64,000 bases of DNA from Leadbetterella sp035299025 (GTDB lineage Bacteria > Bacteroidota > Bacteroidia > Cytophagales > Spirosomataceae), in assembly GCA_035299025.1 (NCBI GenBank), contig DATGXK010000016.1:310001-374000 (forward strand). The letters run 5' to 3'. Position numbers and translations under genes: made by a program. Below, piece after piece: positions 16,637 through 26,309 of the stretch. Under the pieces are notes generated by a model that was given only the letters and a program-made list of their open reading frames with translations, was not told the origin of the DNA and searched no databases. Position 1 is the stretch's first letter, and every line of letters starts with the position of its first letter.

Positions 16637-17491
16637 ATGGTTATTTATAATCCCAAAGATTGGTGGAAGCTAATTTTTGCATTTCATAAGAGTGACACTT
16701 TCAGGCAATTACTCCCGGGTATAGGCGGTGTGGCTTTGTTTACTGCTGCGGTGGCTTATATTGAGAACGATTATTTTCACGCCACCTTCAAAAACACAAC
16801 AGGGATACATTCATTGGTAGGTTTTGTGTTGTCTATGTTGCTTGTTTTTAGGACAAATTCCGCATACGATAGATGGTGGGAGGGCAGGAAACTCTGGGGG
16901 GCTTTGGTCAACAATACGAGGAGTTTGATGCTCAAAATTAAATACATAGACGGAGATGCAAAACTGAAAGAAGAAATAAAAAAATTGGTAATAGATTTTG
17001 TGTGGGCCACCAAAGAACACCTGCGAGGTGGGGTTAGTAGAAAAGATTTGAGCGAGATTTGTAGAAATCAAATGACAGAAAAGCCTGATAATGTACCACT
17101 TTTTATAGCCAATATGATTCACGCCAAAGTATCTGATTTACTGAAGAATTCTGCGGATAGAAATATGCAAATATTATATCTCAACGACGACCTAAAATCT
17201 TTTATGGATATTTTGGGCGGATGCGAGCGGATAAAAAAGACACCAATTCCGTTTTCGTACAGTTTGTTTCTGAAAAAAGTGATCTTTTTGTATACCTTTA
17301 CAATGCCCATTGGTTTTGTTCGAGAGTTTGGTTATTGGGCAAGCCCGATAGTTGCCTTGATATTCTATGTTTTTGCGGGAATAGAACTTCTTGCTGAGGA
17401 AATCGAAGATCCATTTGGGAAAGATGCTAACGATTTACCAACCGACACGATTTTTAAAACTATCAAAGAGAATTTATCCCAAATATTTTGA
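16637..17491 (+). CDS. Bestrophin-like (YneE/UPF0187) ion channel protein
   Basis: A 284-aa inner-membrane protein of the bacterial bestrophin family; homologues form pentameric ion channels. It shows the N-terminal FRQLLPGIGGVALFTA helix, the hallmark FRTNSAYDRWWEGRKLWGALVNNTRSL (about 72-98) and the later PIPFSYSLFLKKVIFLYTFTMPIGF segment (about 203-227). It closes with the conserved acidic EEIEDPFGKDANDLP (about 253-267). Length is normal. Ion selectivity cannot be stated from sequence. Confidence 0.9.
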   Translation: MVIYNPKDWWKLIFAFHKSDTFRQLLPGIGGVALFTAAVAYIENDYFHATFKNTTGIHSLVGFVLSMLLVFRTNSAYDRWWEGRKLWGALVNNTRSLMLKIKYIDGDAKLKEEIKKLVIDFVWATKEHLRGGVSRKDLSEICRNQMTEKPDNVPLFIANMIHAKVSDLLKNSADRNMQILYLNDDLKSFMDILGGCERIKKTPIPFSYSLFLKKVIFLYTFTMPIGFVREFGYWASPIVALIFYVFAGIELLAEEIEDPFGKDANDLPTDTIFKTIKENLSQIF

Positions 17492-17540
17492 ATAGTATCT
17501 TAATATTTATTTATTTGTCTATTCCTTAAATTAAACGAGC

Positions 17541-19304
17541 ATGTTGAACAAACTTAAATTAGACCCTACCACTGAAAAGAATATTAAAACTTGGTTAAAA
17601 GGCAAATACGATCAGGATGTAAAAGACCAAATACAGGGACTTATAGATAACGAAAACACAACACAACTGACGGATTCATTTTATAAAAACCTTGAATTCG
17701 GCACTGGTGGAATGAGAGGTGAGTTGGGCGTTGGATCCAACAGGATGAATAAATATACCGTAGGTGTTGCCACGCAAGGTTTAGCTAATTATCTAAATAA
17801 GGTATTTGTTGGACAAGATATTAAAGTAGCTATCGCCTACGACAGTCGTAACTATTCTCCGGAATTTGGCCAAATAGCTGCCGATATACTTTCTGCGAAT
17901 GGAATAACCGTTTATCTATATAAGGAATTGAGACCAACACCACAGCTATCTTTTACGGTTAGAGAACTCGGATGCCAGTCGGGAATTGTTATTACAGCCT
18001 CCCACAATCCCCGAGAATACAATGGATACAAGGTGTATTGGGTAGATGGCTCACAGGTTGTTTCACCGCACGACAAAAATATTGTGACCGAGGTGAATGC
18101 CATAACAAACGTAAAAGACATTAAGTTTAAAGGTGTAAAGAAAAGGATAAAGATGATTGGTGAGGTATTGGATAAAAAATACCTAAAAGCCGTGAAGTCA
18201 ATTGCTGTTTCACCAAGAATAATAAAAAAACAAAAAGACCTTAAGATAGTTTTTAGCTCAATTCACGGTACAGGCATCACTATGGTGCCACCAGCTTTGG
18301 CACAACTAGGATTTGAAAATGTGACAATTGTGCAGGAACAGGCCACGCCTAATGGTAACTTTCCAACAGTGGTGTACCCTAATCCTGAAGAGAAGGAAGC
18401 CATGAGTTTGGCACTCAAAAAGGCACAAGAAATAGATGCAGATTTGGTAATAGCCACCGATCCTGATGCAGACCGCGTGGGAATGGGCGTGAAAAATCCT
18501 GATGGAGAGTGGCAGTTGCTCAATGGTAACCAAGCCGCAAGCTTAATCATATTTTATCTACTAAAAGCTTGGAAATCAGCAGGAAAATTGACGGGAAATG
18601 AATTTGTGTGCAAGACAATCGTTACAACCGACTTGATAGATGCTATGGCTGAAAAAGCTGGTGTGAAATGCTATAATACTCTTACAGGTTTTAAGTATAT
18701 CGCTCAGGTAATCAGAGAGTTGGAAGGCAAGCAGACTTTTATTGGAGGTGGAGAGGAGAGTTATGGTTATCTCATTGGAGATAAAGTGCGTGACAAAGAC
18801 GCCATAGCGAGCTGTGCAATGATTGCCGAACTTACTGCCTATGCCAAACACAAAGGCATCAGTTTGTTTGATTTCTTGGCTGATATGTACAAAACCTTCG
18901 GGTTTTATTACGAAGGGCTTATTTCTGTAACCAAAAAAGGTAAAACTGGTGCAGAGGAAATACAGCAAATGATGACAGATTTCCGTAATAATCCTCCCAA
19001 AACCTTGGCCGGCTCTAAGGTAATTAGAATGGACGACCTGGGCCAGTTGAAACGTACGAACCTCAGCACAGGAGAAGTAAGCGTAATAGAATCAGGCAAG
19101 ATGGGCATGGAGGCTTCTAATGTTTTGCAGTTTTTTACGGCAGACGGTACCAAATTTACTTGTCGCCCATCTGGAACAGAACCCAAAATTAAATTTTACA
19201 TAGGAGTTAAAGACAAACTCAAAAGTAAGGAGGACTTTAACGCCACTCTTGAAAAACTAATACTGAAGGTTACGAAAATAGGTGAAGAACTTAATTTGAG
19301 TTGA
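17541..19304 (+). CDS. Phospho-sugar mutase (phosphoglucomutase/phosphomannomutase family)
   Basis: A 587-aa alpha-D-phosphohexomutase interconverting hexose-1- and hexose-6-phosphates through a phosphoserine. All four signature loops are present: TASHNP with phosphoserine Ser154, metal loop DPDADR (307-312), sugar loop GGGEESYGYL (about 402-411) and phosphate loop RPSGTEPKIKFYI near 548. The N-terminal LEFGTGGMRG is typical of the long PgcA/PGM2-type branch, so glucose-1-phosphate or deoxyribose-1-phosphate are the likeliest substrates. It overlaps the following kinase start by 4 bases. Confidence 0.94.
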   Translation: MLNKLKLDPTTEKNIKTWLKGKYDQDVKDQIQGLIDNENTTQLTDSFYKNLEFGTGGMRGELGVGSNRMNKYTVGVATQGLANYLNKVFVGQDIKVAIAYDSRNYSPEFGQIAADILSANGITVYLYKELRPTPQLSFTVRELGCQSGIVITASHNPREYNGYKVYWVDGSQVVSPHDKNIVTEVNAITNVKDIKFKGVKKRIKMIGEVLDKKYLKAVKSIAVSPRIIKKQKDLKIVFSSIHGTGITMVPPALAQLGFENVTIVQEQATPNGNFPTVVYPNPEEKEAMSLALKKAQEIDADLVIATDPDADRVGMGVKNPDGEWQLLNGNQAASLIIFYLLKAWKSAGKLTGNEFVCKTIVTTDLIDAMAEKAGVKCYNTLTGFKYIAQVIRELEGKQTFIGGGEESYGYLIGDKVRDKDAIASCAMIAELTAYAKHKGISLFDFLADMYKTFGFYYEGLISVTKKGKTGAEEIQQMMTDFRNNPPKTLAGSKVIRMDDLGQLKRTNLSTGEVSVIESGKMGMEASNVLQFFTADGTKFTCRPSGTEPKIKFYIGVKDKLKSKEDFNATLEKLILKVTKIGEELNLS

Positions 19305-20470
19305 AAAATTATAGGTTCATTGTAGGTATCACATTTTTACTTTTTATTTTCTCGGCTTCTTTTGGAGTGTCGGCAGTGGGTGTATTGCCTGTTGTTAAGA
19401 TAGAAAATGTGGAAATTGCTGGCCGTGATCAAAGTTTCAAGTCTTACTATGAAATGAACTACTTCGAGAACATCGTAGAAGTTCATTTAAAAGAGCCAGA
19501 CATAAAAAAACAAGTAGCTTCTTTTTATTATAGGATTGAGAAGAAAAATCTCTTTACTGATACAACCGTCAATTGGGTAAAATTTAAAGGGCAATCCTTC
19601 AAAATAACCGACCTTACATCCGGTGATTATAAATTAAGCATAAGATATCAAACCATAACTGGTCAATATTCACCATCTGTAGTTTTGCAGTTGAGAGTTG
19701 AGCGTCCTTGGTGGCGAACTTGGTGGTTCTGGGGAGCGAGTTTTATTTCATTGTTTGGATTGTTTTATGGTAGAGAGCGTTTTTTGAAGTTTTGGGCCGA
19801 TGAGGAACAGCGACATACCAAGAAAATTGTTGAACTCGAACTTCGGACACTTCAGTTGCAGATGAACCCGCATTTCATTTTCAATGCCCTCAACTCTATA
19901 CAATCCTACGTAATGACCCACGACGCCATAACGGCCAACAGTTACTTATCAAAATTCGCCAATCTAATTCGGATGTTTTTGGACTCCTCTCGAAGTAAAT
20001 ACATATCACTTCATGAAGAAATCAAGCTTTTGAATATTTATATAGAAATGGAAAGCCTTAGATTCGAGGATAAATTTGATTATTCTATCATTGTTGGGCC
20101 TGAAGTGAATAAATACATCGAAATTCCGACAATGATATTGCAGCCGTTTGTGGAAAACGCTATTAACCACGGTCTGAGATACAAACGTGTAAAAGGACTA
20201 TTGAAAATTCATTTTTATTATGAAAATGACTTCTTGATATGCAAGATGGAAGACAACGGTGTAGGGCGTAAAATTGCCAAGGAAATACAATCTAAAACCC
20301 GAAAAGGTTATAAATCTCAAGGTCTGAAGATAACCGCTGAGCGTTTGGTAACTTACAATAAAATTAATGAATCTAATATTGGCTTTTCTATAAACGATTT
20401 ACACAATAATATTAACGAAAATGAGGATGACATAGGTACGGTGGTAGAAGTTAGATTTCCTTTGAATTAG
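19301..20470 (+). CDS. LytS-type sensor histidine kinase, short form
   Basis: A 389-aa membrane histidine kinase. TTG at 19301 overlaps the mutase stop (TTGA) and gives a signal peptide (1-25). A periplasmic beta-sandwich spans about 28-135, like the Y_Y_Y segment that ends two-component sensors. One transmembrane helix rich in Trp (137-156) follows, then a His_kinase domain with phospho-acceptor His191 (QMNPHFIFNALNS) and HATPase motifs PFVENAINHGLRYK and DNGVGR. Its catalytic half is nearly the same as that of the next gene (SRSKYISLHEE, SQGLKITAERL), indicating tandem paralogues. No response regulator intervenes, so both probably signal to the LytTR protein at 25062. Confidence 0.92.
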   Translation: MKNYRFIVGITFLLFIFSASFGVSAVGVLPVVKIENVEIAGRDQSFKSYYEMNYFENIVEVHLKEPDIKKQVASFYYRIEKKNLFTDTTVNWVKFKGQSFKITDLTSGDYKLSIRYQTITGQYSPSVVLQLRVERPWWRTWWFWGASFISLFGLFYGRERFLKFWADEEQRHTKKIVELELRTLQLQMNPHFIFNALNSIQSYVMTHDAITANSYLSKFANLIRMFLDSSRSKYISLHEEIKLLNIYIEMESLRFEDKFDYSIIVGPEVNKYIEIPTMILQPFVENAINHGLRYKRVKGLLKIHFYYENDFLICKMEDNGVGRKIAKEIQSKTRKGYKSQGLKITAERLVTYNKINESNIGFSINDLHNNINENEDDIGTVVEVRFPLN

Positions 20471-20515
20471 TAACACCACTTTCTGTTTTTTTCTTATTTT
20501 CAAATTTATAAGAAA

Positions 20516-23500
20516 ATGAACATTTACCAAGTTCTTTTAACCTTTGGTCTTGTGAGTATTTCCTTTCTATTTGGAAAGCACTCTAGATATATCTTTACTT
20601 TTTTTAGAGGTAACTTCAGAAAGCAAGACAAGCCAAATTTAGACAAAGATAGAGTTCTTTATAGTTTTGAAGAGGAATTGGCCCTTTTCCCCGGTCAATT
20701 AAAAAGCTATTTGAGTTTATCAAAGCTGGGCATCTGGCAATATGAAGTCAAAACTGGCAAACTCAAAATAAATGATACTTTTGCCGAAATCATCGGATTT
20801 CAGTCATCAGATACTATTACTCTGGAAAATTTTCTCGGAATGCTCAGTAGTTCAGGTGACCTTCAGAGCCTAATTGCCATTTTTAATAAGACCTTGGAGT
20901 CAACCCAAGAGTACGAAACGGTAGTTGAACTCAAGGATAGAAGGGGAGAAGGTGCTACTTTGAGAGTAAAAATGTTAAAGGGAGATGGGCCGACGGGCCT
21001 GCCAATAATAGTAGGCAGTGTTCAAAAAGTTGATTTGTCTAGAACAGAGGTGAATTTCCAAGAAAACTTCCGAATTTTGGTCGAAAACACCTCTGACGGT
21101 GTTTATATTTTTGAAAACGACTACTTGGTTTATGTTTCTGAAAAGTTGAAAAATGATTTTGAAGATGGCTTTTTTGAAAATAGTAAACTTACCATCGAGA
21201 ATCTCTTAGGGTTTGTTCACCCCGAGGACATTGGCACAGTAAGAGAAATTGTAACTCGTGCCAAAGCCCAAAAACTCAAAAAGTATAAGTTGAATTTCAG
21301 ATTACTGTCTAGAAATGATAGAGTGCTCTACAGAGAAGATATCGTGCAGTATTTGTTTGACGACAAGAACGAGATTTACAGAACCATAATTATAGCAAAA
21401 GATGTAACAGAACTTCATCAGGCTCGACAAAGTATAAACGTGGAGGCTTTGTTTAGTTTAGATCTCGTTGATAATTTTCCTGGCTTTTTGCTGGTCAAAA
21501 ATTACGATGGAAAGTATATTTTTGGTAATAAAAATGCCGCTAAAGTTTTGGGAGTTGCACAAGAGGAAATTTATGGTCTTGACGACAAATCCTACACCAC
21601 AGATCCTGAAATGATTCTTAAATATCTGGAAGATGACCGAAAAGTCATCGATACCGGTAAAGCTATGGTTATTTCCAAGGAAGTAGGAGTGAGAGCCTCT
21701 GGTGAAGAAGGGTACTTCCAAACCATAAAAATACCAGTCGATATTGAAGGACAGGCCAAAAGATGTGTTCTTATTTTTGCTTTTGATATTACAGAGAAAA
21801 CAAATCAAGAAAATAGAGATTTGCATAGGAAAAATACCATTGCATACCAAAATAAAATCCTTTTGGGTCTTAGCGATAAAGATTTTTCTTCTCAAACATT
21901 TTCGTACAATTGTCAGCTGCTTACTGAGGCCATATCGCATGGGCTCAAGATAGATTTTGCAAGTATTTGGGAAATTAAAAACAAGGAGCTTGTCTGTATT
22001 GACTTCTTTAATTTGTTGGATAAAAGTCACAGAAAAATACGAGTTCAAGATAATCAGGTATGGAAGCCTTACTTTGAATTATTTGTTGACCAACTTGAAC
22101 TTGTAGTTAGCGATACCCAATCCGAGGATTACTCGTACCTTCCAGAGGTGTCTAAAGAGTATTTTTTGGCCAATAATATTCGAGCAACAATCGATATTCC
22201 GATCAAACTGGGAGATGATTTCAGGGGTGTATTGTGCTGTGAACATTCCAGTGTAAAAAATTGGTCGAGTGAAGACATCGCCTTTGCGAAGTATCTGGCG
22301 AATATTGTTCTCACATTGTGGGAGCAGGAGCATAAGCGTGAAGCCGAGCGGCTGCTACTAGAAAAAAATGAGATTTTGAGGGTTACAGCAGAAGTAAGCC
22401 AGATCTTGCAGGATTCAGTAAACTTTGAAAGCACCCTCGAATTAATTTTGTCAAAAATAGGGCAAGCGATACATTCGAGTAGGGTATATTATTTTGTCAA
22501 TGATCTTGAAAAAGGCTCTTTTAGGCAAATTGGAGAATGGGTAAATACTGGAGTAAAATCTGAGATGAACAATGTCCTTCTTCAGGACTTAAAATATAGT
22601 AAACTAGGAAAGTATTATCAGGAGTTATTGAATGGTCAAACATTTCAACTCAAAATTTCAGATATTCTGGATGCCGAACATGCCGATAGGTTGCGGTCTC
22701 AAGATATTCTCAGTCAGTTGGTGATTCCGATAATGCCTAAAGGTGAATTGTTGGGTTATCTAGGTTTTGACGATTGCGAGCAAGAGAGGACATGGTCCGA
22801 ACATCATGTAAATTCTTTGCGATCTATTGGAGTGAGTATAGGGTCAGCACTGAAAAAACAACAAAGTGAAAAGGCAAAAGCAGAAAGTCAACAGAATTTT
22901 AAACAAATTAGTGATGCATTAGAAGAGGTATTTTGGCTTTTCGATATTGAGCAATCGAAGTTTTTACTCATTAGCAAGGCTTGCTTTGATGTTTTTGGCG
23001 TTTCTGAGGAGGAAGGGTACCGAGATTTCCAGTTCATCGAAAATCTTATTTTGGAAGAAGATTACATAAAGATAATTGAAAGAAAAGCGAATTTTGATGA
23101 GGATGCTCTGAAAGACCTCAACTACCGAATAAAAACCCCAGCGGGACAATTGAGGATTATAAATGAAAAAATATCTCCTATTTATGACGAAAACAAAAAA
23201 CTCGTTAAGATAAGCGGAATAGCGAGAGATGTAACAACTAAAGTAGAGTCAGAAAACGAAATCAGACGCTTATCAGTAGTAGCACAAAATATCAGTAATG
23301 GAGTTCTCATTGCTGATCTTGAAGGTAAGGTTCTTTGGGCCAACCAGGCCTATCTTTCACTTTTTGAGGTGGAAATGACAGACCTGATAGGAAGAAAACC
23401 TGCCGATGTTTTTAAAACACACGAATTGGATGGACCACTGGAAGAAACCAATATTACCAACCGACCTGTCGAAGTTAAAGTCAAGACCTACAAAGGTAAT

Positions 23501-25057
23501 TCGATATGGGTTGAGTTGAATTCTACGCTTATTCTGGATTCAAACGGTAAACCAAGCCAGATTGTAGAAATCGTGAATAATATTGAAGAACGTAAACGTA
23601 ATGAATTGACGCTGAGAGAAAACGAAAGCAGATTGAGGTTTATTACCGATAATACTTCAGATGGTTTCATGATATTTAGAGACAACGAAATTATTTATTA
23701 TTCGTCTCAATGTGAAAAGTTATTTGGTTACACTTGGTCTGAAGTAGGAATGTTGACTATCACCGAAGTATTCGATTTTGTTCATACGGAGGATATCCAT
23801 GTTTTGAATAAGGCGGTGGAAGATATTCCCAGAATGCTCGGAAAAGATATATTCTTCGAGTTGAGAGCAAGGCATAAAAATGGCCATTATTTCTGGATAG
23901 AAGTTGTGGTCAATGTGGTTATGGGAGACGATAATAATCCCATTTCGTCTGTGGTAGTAATCAGAAATATAGAGGCTCGCAAGAATATGGAGCTGGCCCT
24001 GAGAAGCAACAAGCAAAGGTTGAATATAATTTTGAATTCCTTGGATGAGGTTGTTTGGGCAAGAGAGTATCCCACTTTGAGACCACTTTTTGTTAGTGAG
24101 TCCATTAAGAATATTTATGGTATCACTACCAACGAATGGAAGCTAGATGCATTTGATTTGAATGATTTTGCGGTACAAGAAGACCATGAAATTGTTGAAG
24201 ACCTCCAGCTTTGTTTAAAAGAAAATGGCTATTGTAGCGGTACTTTTCGGATAAAAGACAGAAGTGGCAATTTGAAATGGATTTTTACCTCAATTAAAAT
24301 TGTACCAGAAGGCAACGAAAATTCCAATATGATAATAGGCATTTTAAAAGATGTCACCAAGATAAAGGAAGCAGAGAATGAAACTCAAATAGCCAAGCAC
24401 GAAACCGAAATAGCTCAAAACGCATACTCAGAGCTCGAGCTCAGGGCGTTACAAATGCAAATGAATCCTCATTTTATCTTTAATGCCCTGAATTCTATTC
24501 AGAGCTACATCATAAATAAGGAGGAACAAATGGCCAATGTTTATTTGACCAAGTTTGCGGCTCTCATCAGGCAGTTTCTTGATTCTTCACGAAGTAAATA
24601 TATTTCTTTAGATGAAGAAATAGCCAATCTAAAACTATATGTGGAGCTGGAAAAACTGAGGTTTGAAAATAAATTTGACTATGTTTTTGAATTTGACCCC
24701 AAAGTGAATAAGTACCATGAAATTCCTACGATGCTCCTCCAGCCATTTATTGAAAACGCCATAAATCATGGACTACGGTACAAAAGCTCTAAAGGATTAT
24801 TGAAAGTATCTTTTATAGATAGTGATACAAATATCCTTGTTAAAATAGAAGACAATGGTGTTGGGAGAAGAGCGGCTGAGAAAATTAAATCACTTTCTAG
24901 TCAAGGATATAAGTCTCAAGGACTTAAAATAACTACCCACAGAATAGAGAATTATAATAAATTGAATTTGGAAAATATTAAATATAAAATTTCTGATTTA
25001 TTAGAAAACTCTGAAAATATAGGTACTTTAGTAGAAATTTATTTCCCTAAATTATAA
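20516..25057 (+). CDS. Giant multisensor LytS-type histidine kinase (7 PAS, 2 GAF)
   Basis: A 1513-aa kinase. Residues 5-20 are a membrane helix. By eye the sensor chain is PAS (~70-175), PAS (~180-305), PAS (~310-430), GAF (~445-600), GAF (~615-770), PAS (~785-905), PAS (~910-1020), PAS (~1025-1145) and PAS (~1150-1270). It is followed by a short coiled segment and the LytS-type kinase with His1319 (QMNPHFIFNALNS), PFIENAINHGLRYK and DNGVGR. The chain suggests integration of several cytoplasmic ligands or redox signals, none identifiable. The kinase half closely resembles the preceding gene. It ends 4 bases before the response regulator. Confidence 0.92.
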   Translation: MNIYQVLLTFGLVSISFLFGKHSRYIFTFFRGNFRKQDKPNLDKDRVLYSFEEELALFPGQLKSYLSLSKLGIWQYEVKTGKLKINDTFAEIIGFQSSDTITLENFLGMLSSSGDLQSLIAIFNKTLESTQEYETVVELKDRRGEGATLRVKMLKGDGPTGLPIIVGSVQKVDLSRTEVNFQENFRILVENTSDGVYIFENDYLVYVSEKLKNDFEDGFFENSKLTIENLLGFVHPEDIGTVREIVTRAKAQKLKKYKLNFRLLSRNDRVLYREDIVQYLFDDKNEIYRTIIIAKDVTELHQARQSINVEALFSLDLVDNFPGFLLVKNYDGKYIFGNKNAAKVLGVAQEEIYGLDDKSYTTDPEMILKYLEDDRKVIDTGKAMVISKEVGVRASGEEGYFQTIKIPVDIEGQAKRCVLIFAFDITEKTNQENRDLHRKNTIAYQNKILLGLSDKDFSSQTFSYNCQLLTEAISHGLKIDFASIWEIKNKELVCIDFFNLLDKSHRKIRVQDNQVWKPYFELFVDQLELVVSDTQSEDYSYLPEVSKEYFLANNIRATIDIPIKLGDDFRGVLCCEHSSVKNWSSEDIAFAKYLANIVLTLWEQEHKREAERLLLEKNEILRVTAEVSQILQDSVNFESTLELILSKIGQAIHSSRVYYFVNDLEKGSFRQIGEWVNTGVKSEMNNVLLQDLKYSKLGKYYQELLNGQTFQLKISDILDAEHADRLRSQDILSQLVIPIMPKGELLGYLGFDDCEQERTWSEHHVNSLRSIGVSIGSALKKQQSEKAKAESQQNFKQISDALEEVFWLFDIEQSKFLLISKACFDVFGVSEEEGYRDFQFIENLILEEDYIKIIERKANFDEDALKDLNYRIKTPAGQLRIINEKISPIYDENKKLVKISGIARDVTTKVESENEIRRLSVVAQNISNGVLIADLEGKVLWANQAYLSLFEVEMTDLIGRKPADVFKTHELDGPLEETNITNRPVEVKVKTYKGNSIWVELNSTLILDSNGKPSQIVEIVNNIEERKRNELTLRENESRLRFITDNTSDGFMIFRDNEIIYYSSQCEKLFGYTWSEVGMLTITEVFDFVHTEDIHVLNKAVEDIPRMLGKDIFFELRARHKNGHYFWIEVVVNVVMGDDNNPISSVVVIRNIEARKNMELALRSNKQRLNIILNSLDEVVWAREYPTLRPLFVSESIKNIYGITTNEWKLDAFDLNDFAVQEDHEIVEDLQLCLKENGYCSGTFRIKDRSGNLKWIFTSIKIVPEGNENSNMIIGILKDVTKIKEAENETQIAKHETEIAQNAYSELELRALQMQMNPHFIFNALNSIQSYIINKEEQMANVYLTKFAALIRQFLDSSRSKYISLDEEIANLKLYVELEKLRFENKFDYVFEFDPKVNKYHEIPTMLLQPFIENAINHGLRYKSSKGLLKVSFIDSDTNILVKIEDNGVGRRAAEKIKSLSSQGYKSQGLKITTHRIENYNKLNLENIKYKISDLLENSENIGTLVEIYFPKL

Positions 25058-25061
25058 AAGA

Positions 25062-25814
25062 ATGCATAGCTGTTTGATTATTGATGATGAAAATAGAAGT
25101 ATCGAAACACTTTCGAAAATCATCCTTACATACTGTGAAAACCAACTTGAAATCTTAGGAATAGCCAACAACATTGAAGAAGCCTACCCTTTAATTTTAA
25201 GCAAGAAACCCGATATTGTTTTCTTGGACATTGAAATGCCTTTCGGGTCTGGTTTTGACCTCCTAGAAAGGTTTGACTCTATAGATTTTCAGGTGATTTT
25301 TACTACAGGCTTTGATCAGTATGCCATAACAGCCATAAAATTTAGTGCTTTAGATTATTTGCTAAAACCAATCAATATTCAAGAAGTAAGGGATGCTGTT
25401 GAGAAAGCTATAAAAAATATTGCTTCCAATAATATTACCAACAATTTTAAGATTCTTCTCGAAAGCCTTAAGATGCCCAAAAATACGTCTAACAAAATAC
25501 CACTTCCAGTATTAAATGGCCTCGAGCTAGTGCAAATAGACCAAATAGTATATTGTGAGGCAGACGAAGATTATACCCATGTTTTTTTGAAAGATGGCTC
25601 CAAGAAAGTCGTTACAAAAAGTATTAAGGATTTTGAGGAACATCTCACTTCGTATGGTTTTTTTAGAATTCATCACTCGTTTCTGGTGAACAAAACTTAC
25701 ATAAAAAAATACACCAAAGGAGAAGGAGGGACCGTAATGACAGAGTTGGATATTGAAATTCCGGTGTCTAGGCGTCGTAAGGTGGAATTTCTGCAGTGGC
25801 TCAACGAAATCTAA
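25062..25814 (+). CDS. LytTR-family response regulator
   Basis: A 250-aa transcription factor. The receiver (1-120) has acidic pair Asp8-Asp9, phospho-acceptor Asp56 (FLDIEMP), Thr in TTGFDQ and Lys in LKPI. The LytTR DNA-binding domain (about 148-248) includes QIVYCEADEDYTHVFL, FFRIHHSFLVN and IPVSRRRK. It is the likely partner of both upstream kinases. Its last 4 bases overlap the 3' end of the HsdR_N gene on the other strand. Target promoters are unknown. Confidence 0.94.
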   Translation: MHSCLIIDDENRSIETLSKIILTYCENQLEILGIANNIEEAYPLILSKKPDIVFLDIEMPFGSGFDLLERFDSIDFQVIFTTGFDQYAITAIKFSALDYLLKPINIQEVRDAVEKAIKNIASNNITNNFKILLESLKMPKNTSNKIPLPVLNGLELVQIDQIVYCEADEDYTHVFLKDGSKKVVTKSIKDFEEHLTSYGFFRIHHSFLVNKTYIKKYTKGEGGTVMTELDIEIPVSRRRKVEFLQWLNEI

Positions 25815-26242
25815 AAATCTGGAATATTGCTGAGTTGAACAAAGGTGTTTTTTTCAAAATTAACTTCGAAACAGAAGGTTTTTAGCCCATTGGTTACACA
25901 CAAATAGGGAGCTTTCATTTGTAAATTATACCTACTAGCTTGTTCTATAGTCTTTTGATTTATAGCCACACTATCTGCCTTGCATTCGACCAACAAAAAA
26001 GGCTGTCCTGAAATATCATAAACCAAAATATCAGAGCGTTTCTCGAGTGTATTATATTTGATTTGAGATTCAAGTTTTATGAGATTCTTGGAGTACTTTT
26101 TTTCCGAAATCAAGTAATCCAGAAAGTTTTGTCTTACAATTTCTTCGGGCGTAAGATATATGTATTTTTTTCGGATGATATCAAAAATGTATGCCTTCCC
26201 ATCGATTTCTTTTATTTTGCGTTTCTCATTTTTAATATTCAT
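25811..26242 (-). CDS. Stand-alone HsdR N-terminal-like (PD-(D/E)xK) protein
   Basis: A 143-aa protein matching the N-terminal nuclease domain of type I restriction HsdR subunits, without helicase domains. Core nuclease residues look intact: RQNFLDYLI, Asp71 (RSDILVYD) and Glu86-x-Lys88 (VECKAD), followed by QASRYN, which matches the family's QxxxY element. Bacteroidota often carry such single-domain proteins outside restriction operons, and no HsdM or HsdS gene is nearby. Its role is unknown; a DNA-repair or metabolism nuclease is plausible (inference). It overlaps the LytTR gene tail to tail by 4 bases. Confidence 0.85.
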   Translation of the reverse strand: MNIKNEKRKIKEIDGKAYIFDIIRKKYIYLTPEEIVRQNFLDYLISEKKYSKNLIKLESQIKYNTLEKRSDILVYDISGQPFLLVECKADSVAINQKTIEQASRYNLQMKAPYLCVTNGLKTFCFEVNFEKNTFVQLSNIPDF

Positions 26243-26309
26243 ATTGCACGGGAATCTTTTTCATCCGAAATCAGTTTTCTACTTCAAATTTTAAACAAAC
26301 TACTGATAT

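Noticed and set aside
25811..26242. Remnant of a type I restriction system
   Set aside because: Catalytic residues are intact, length is normal for the stand-alone family, and no hsdM or hsdS fragments are near.
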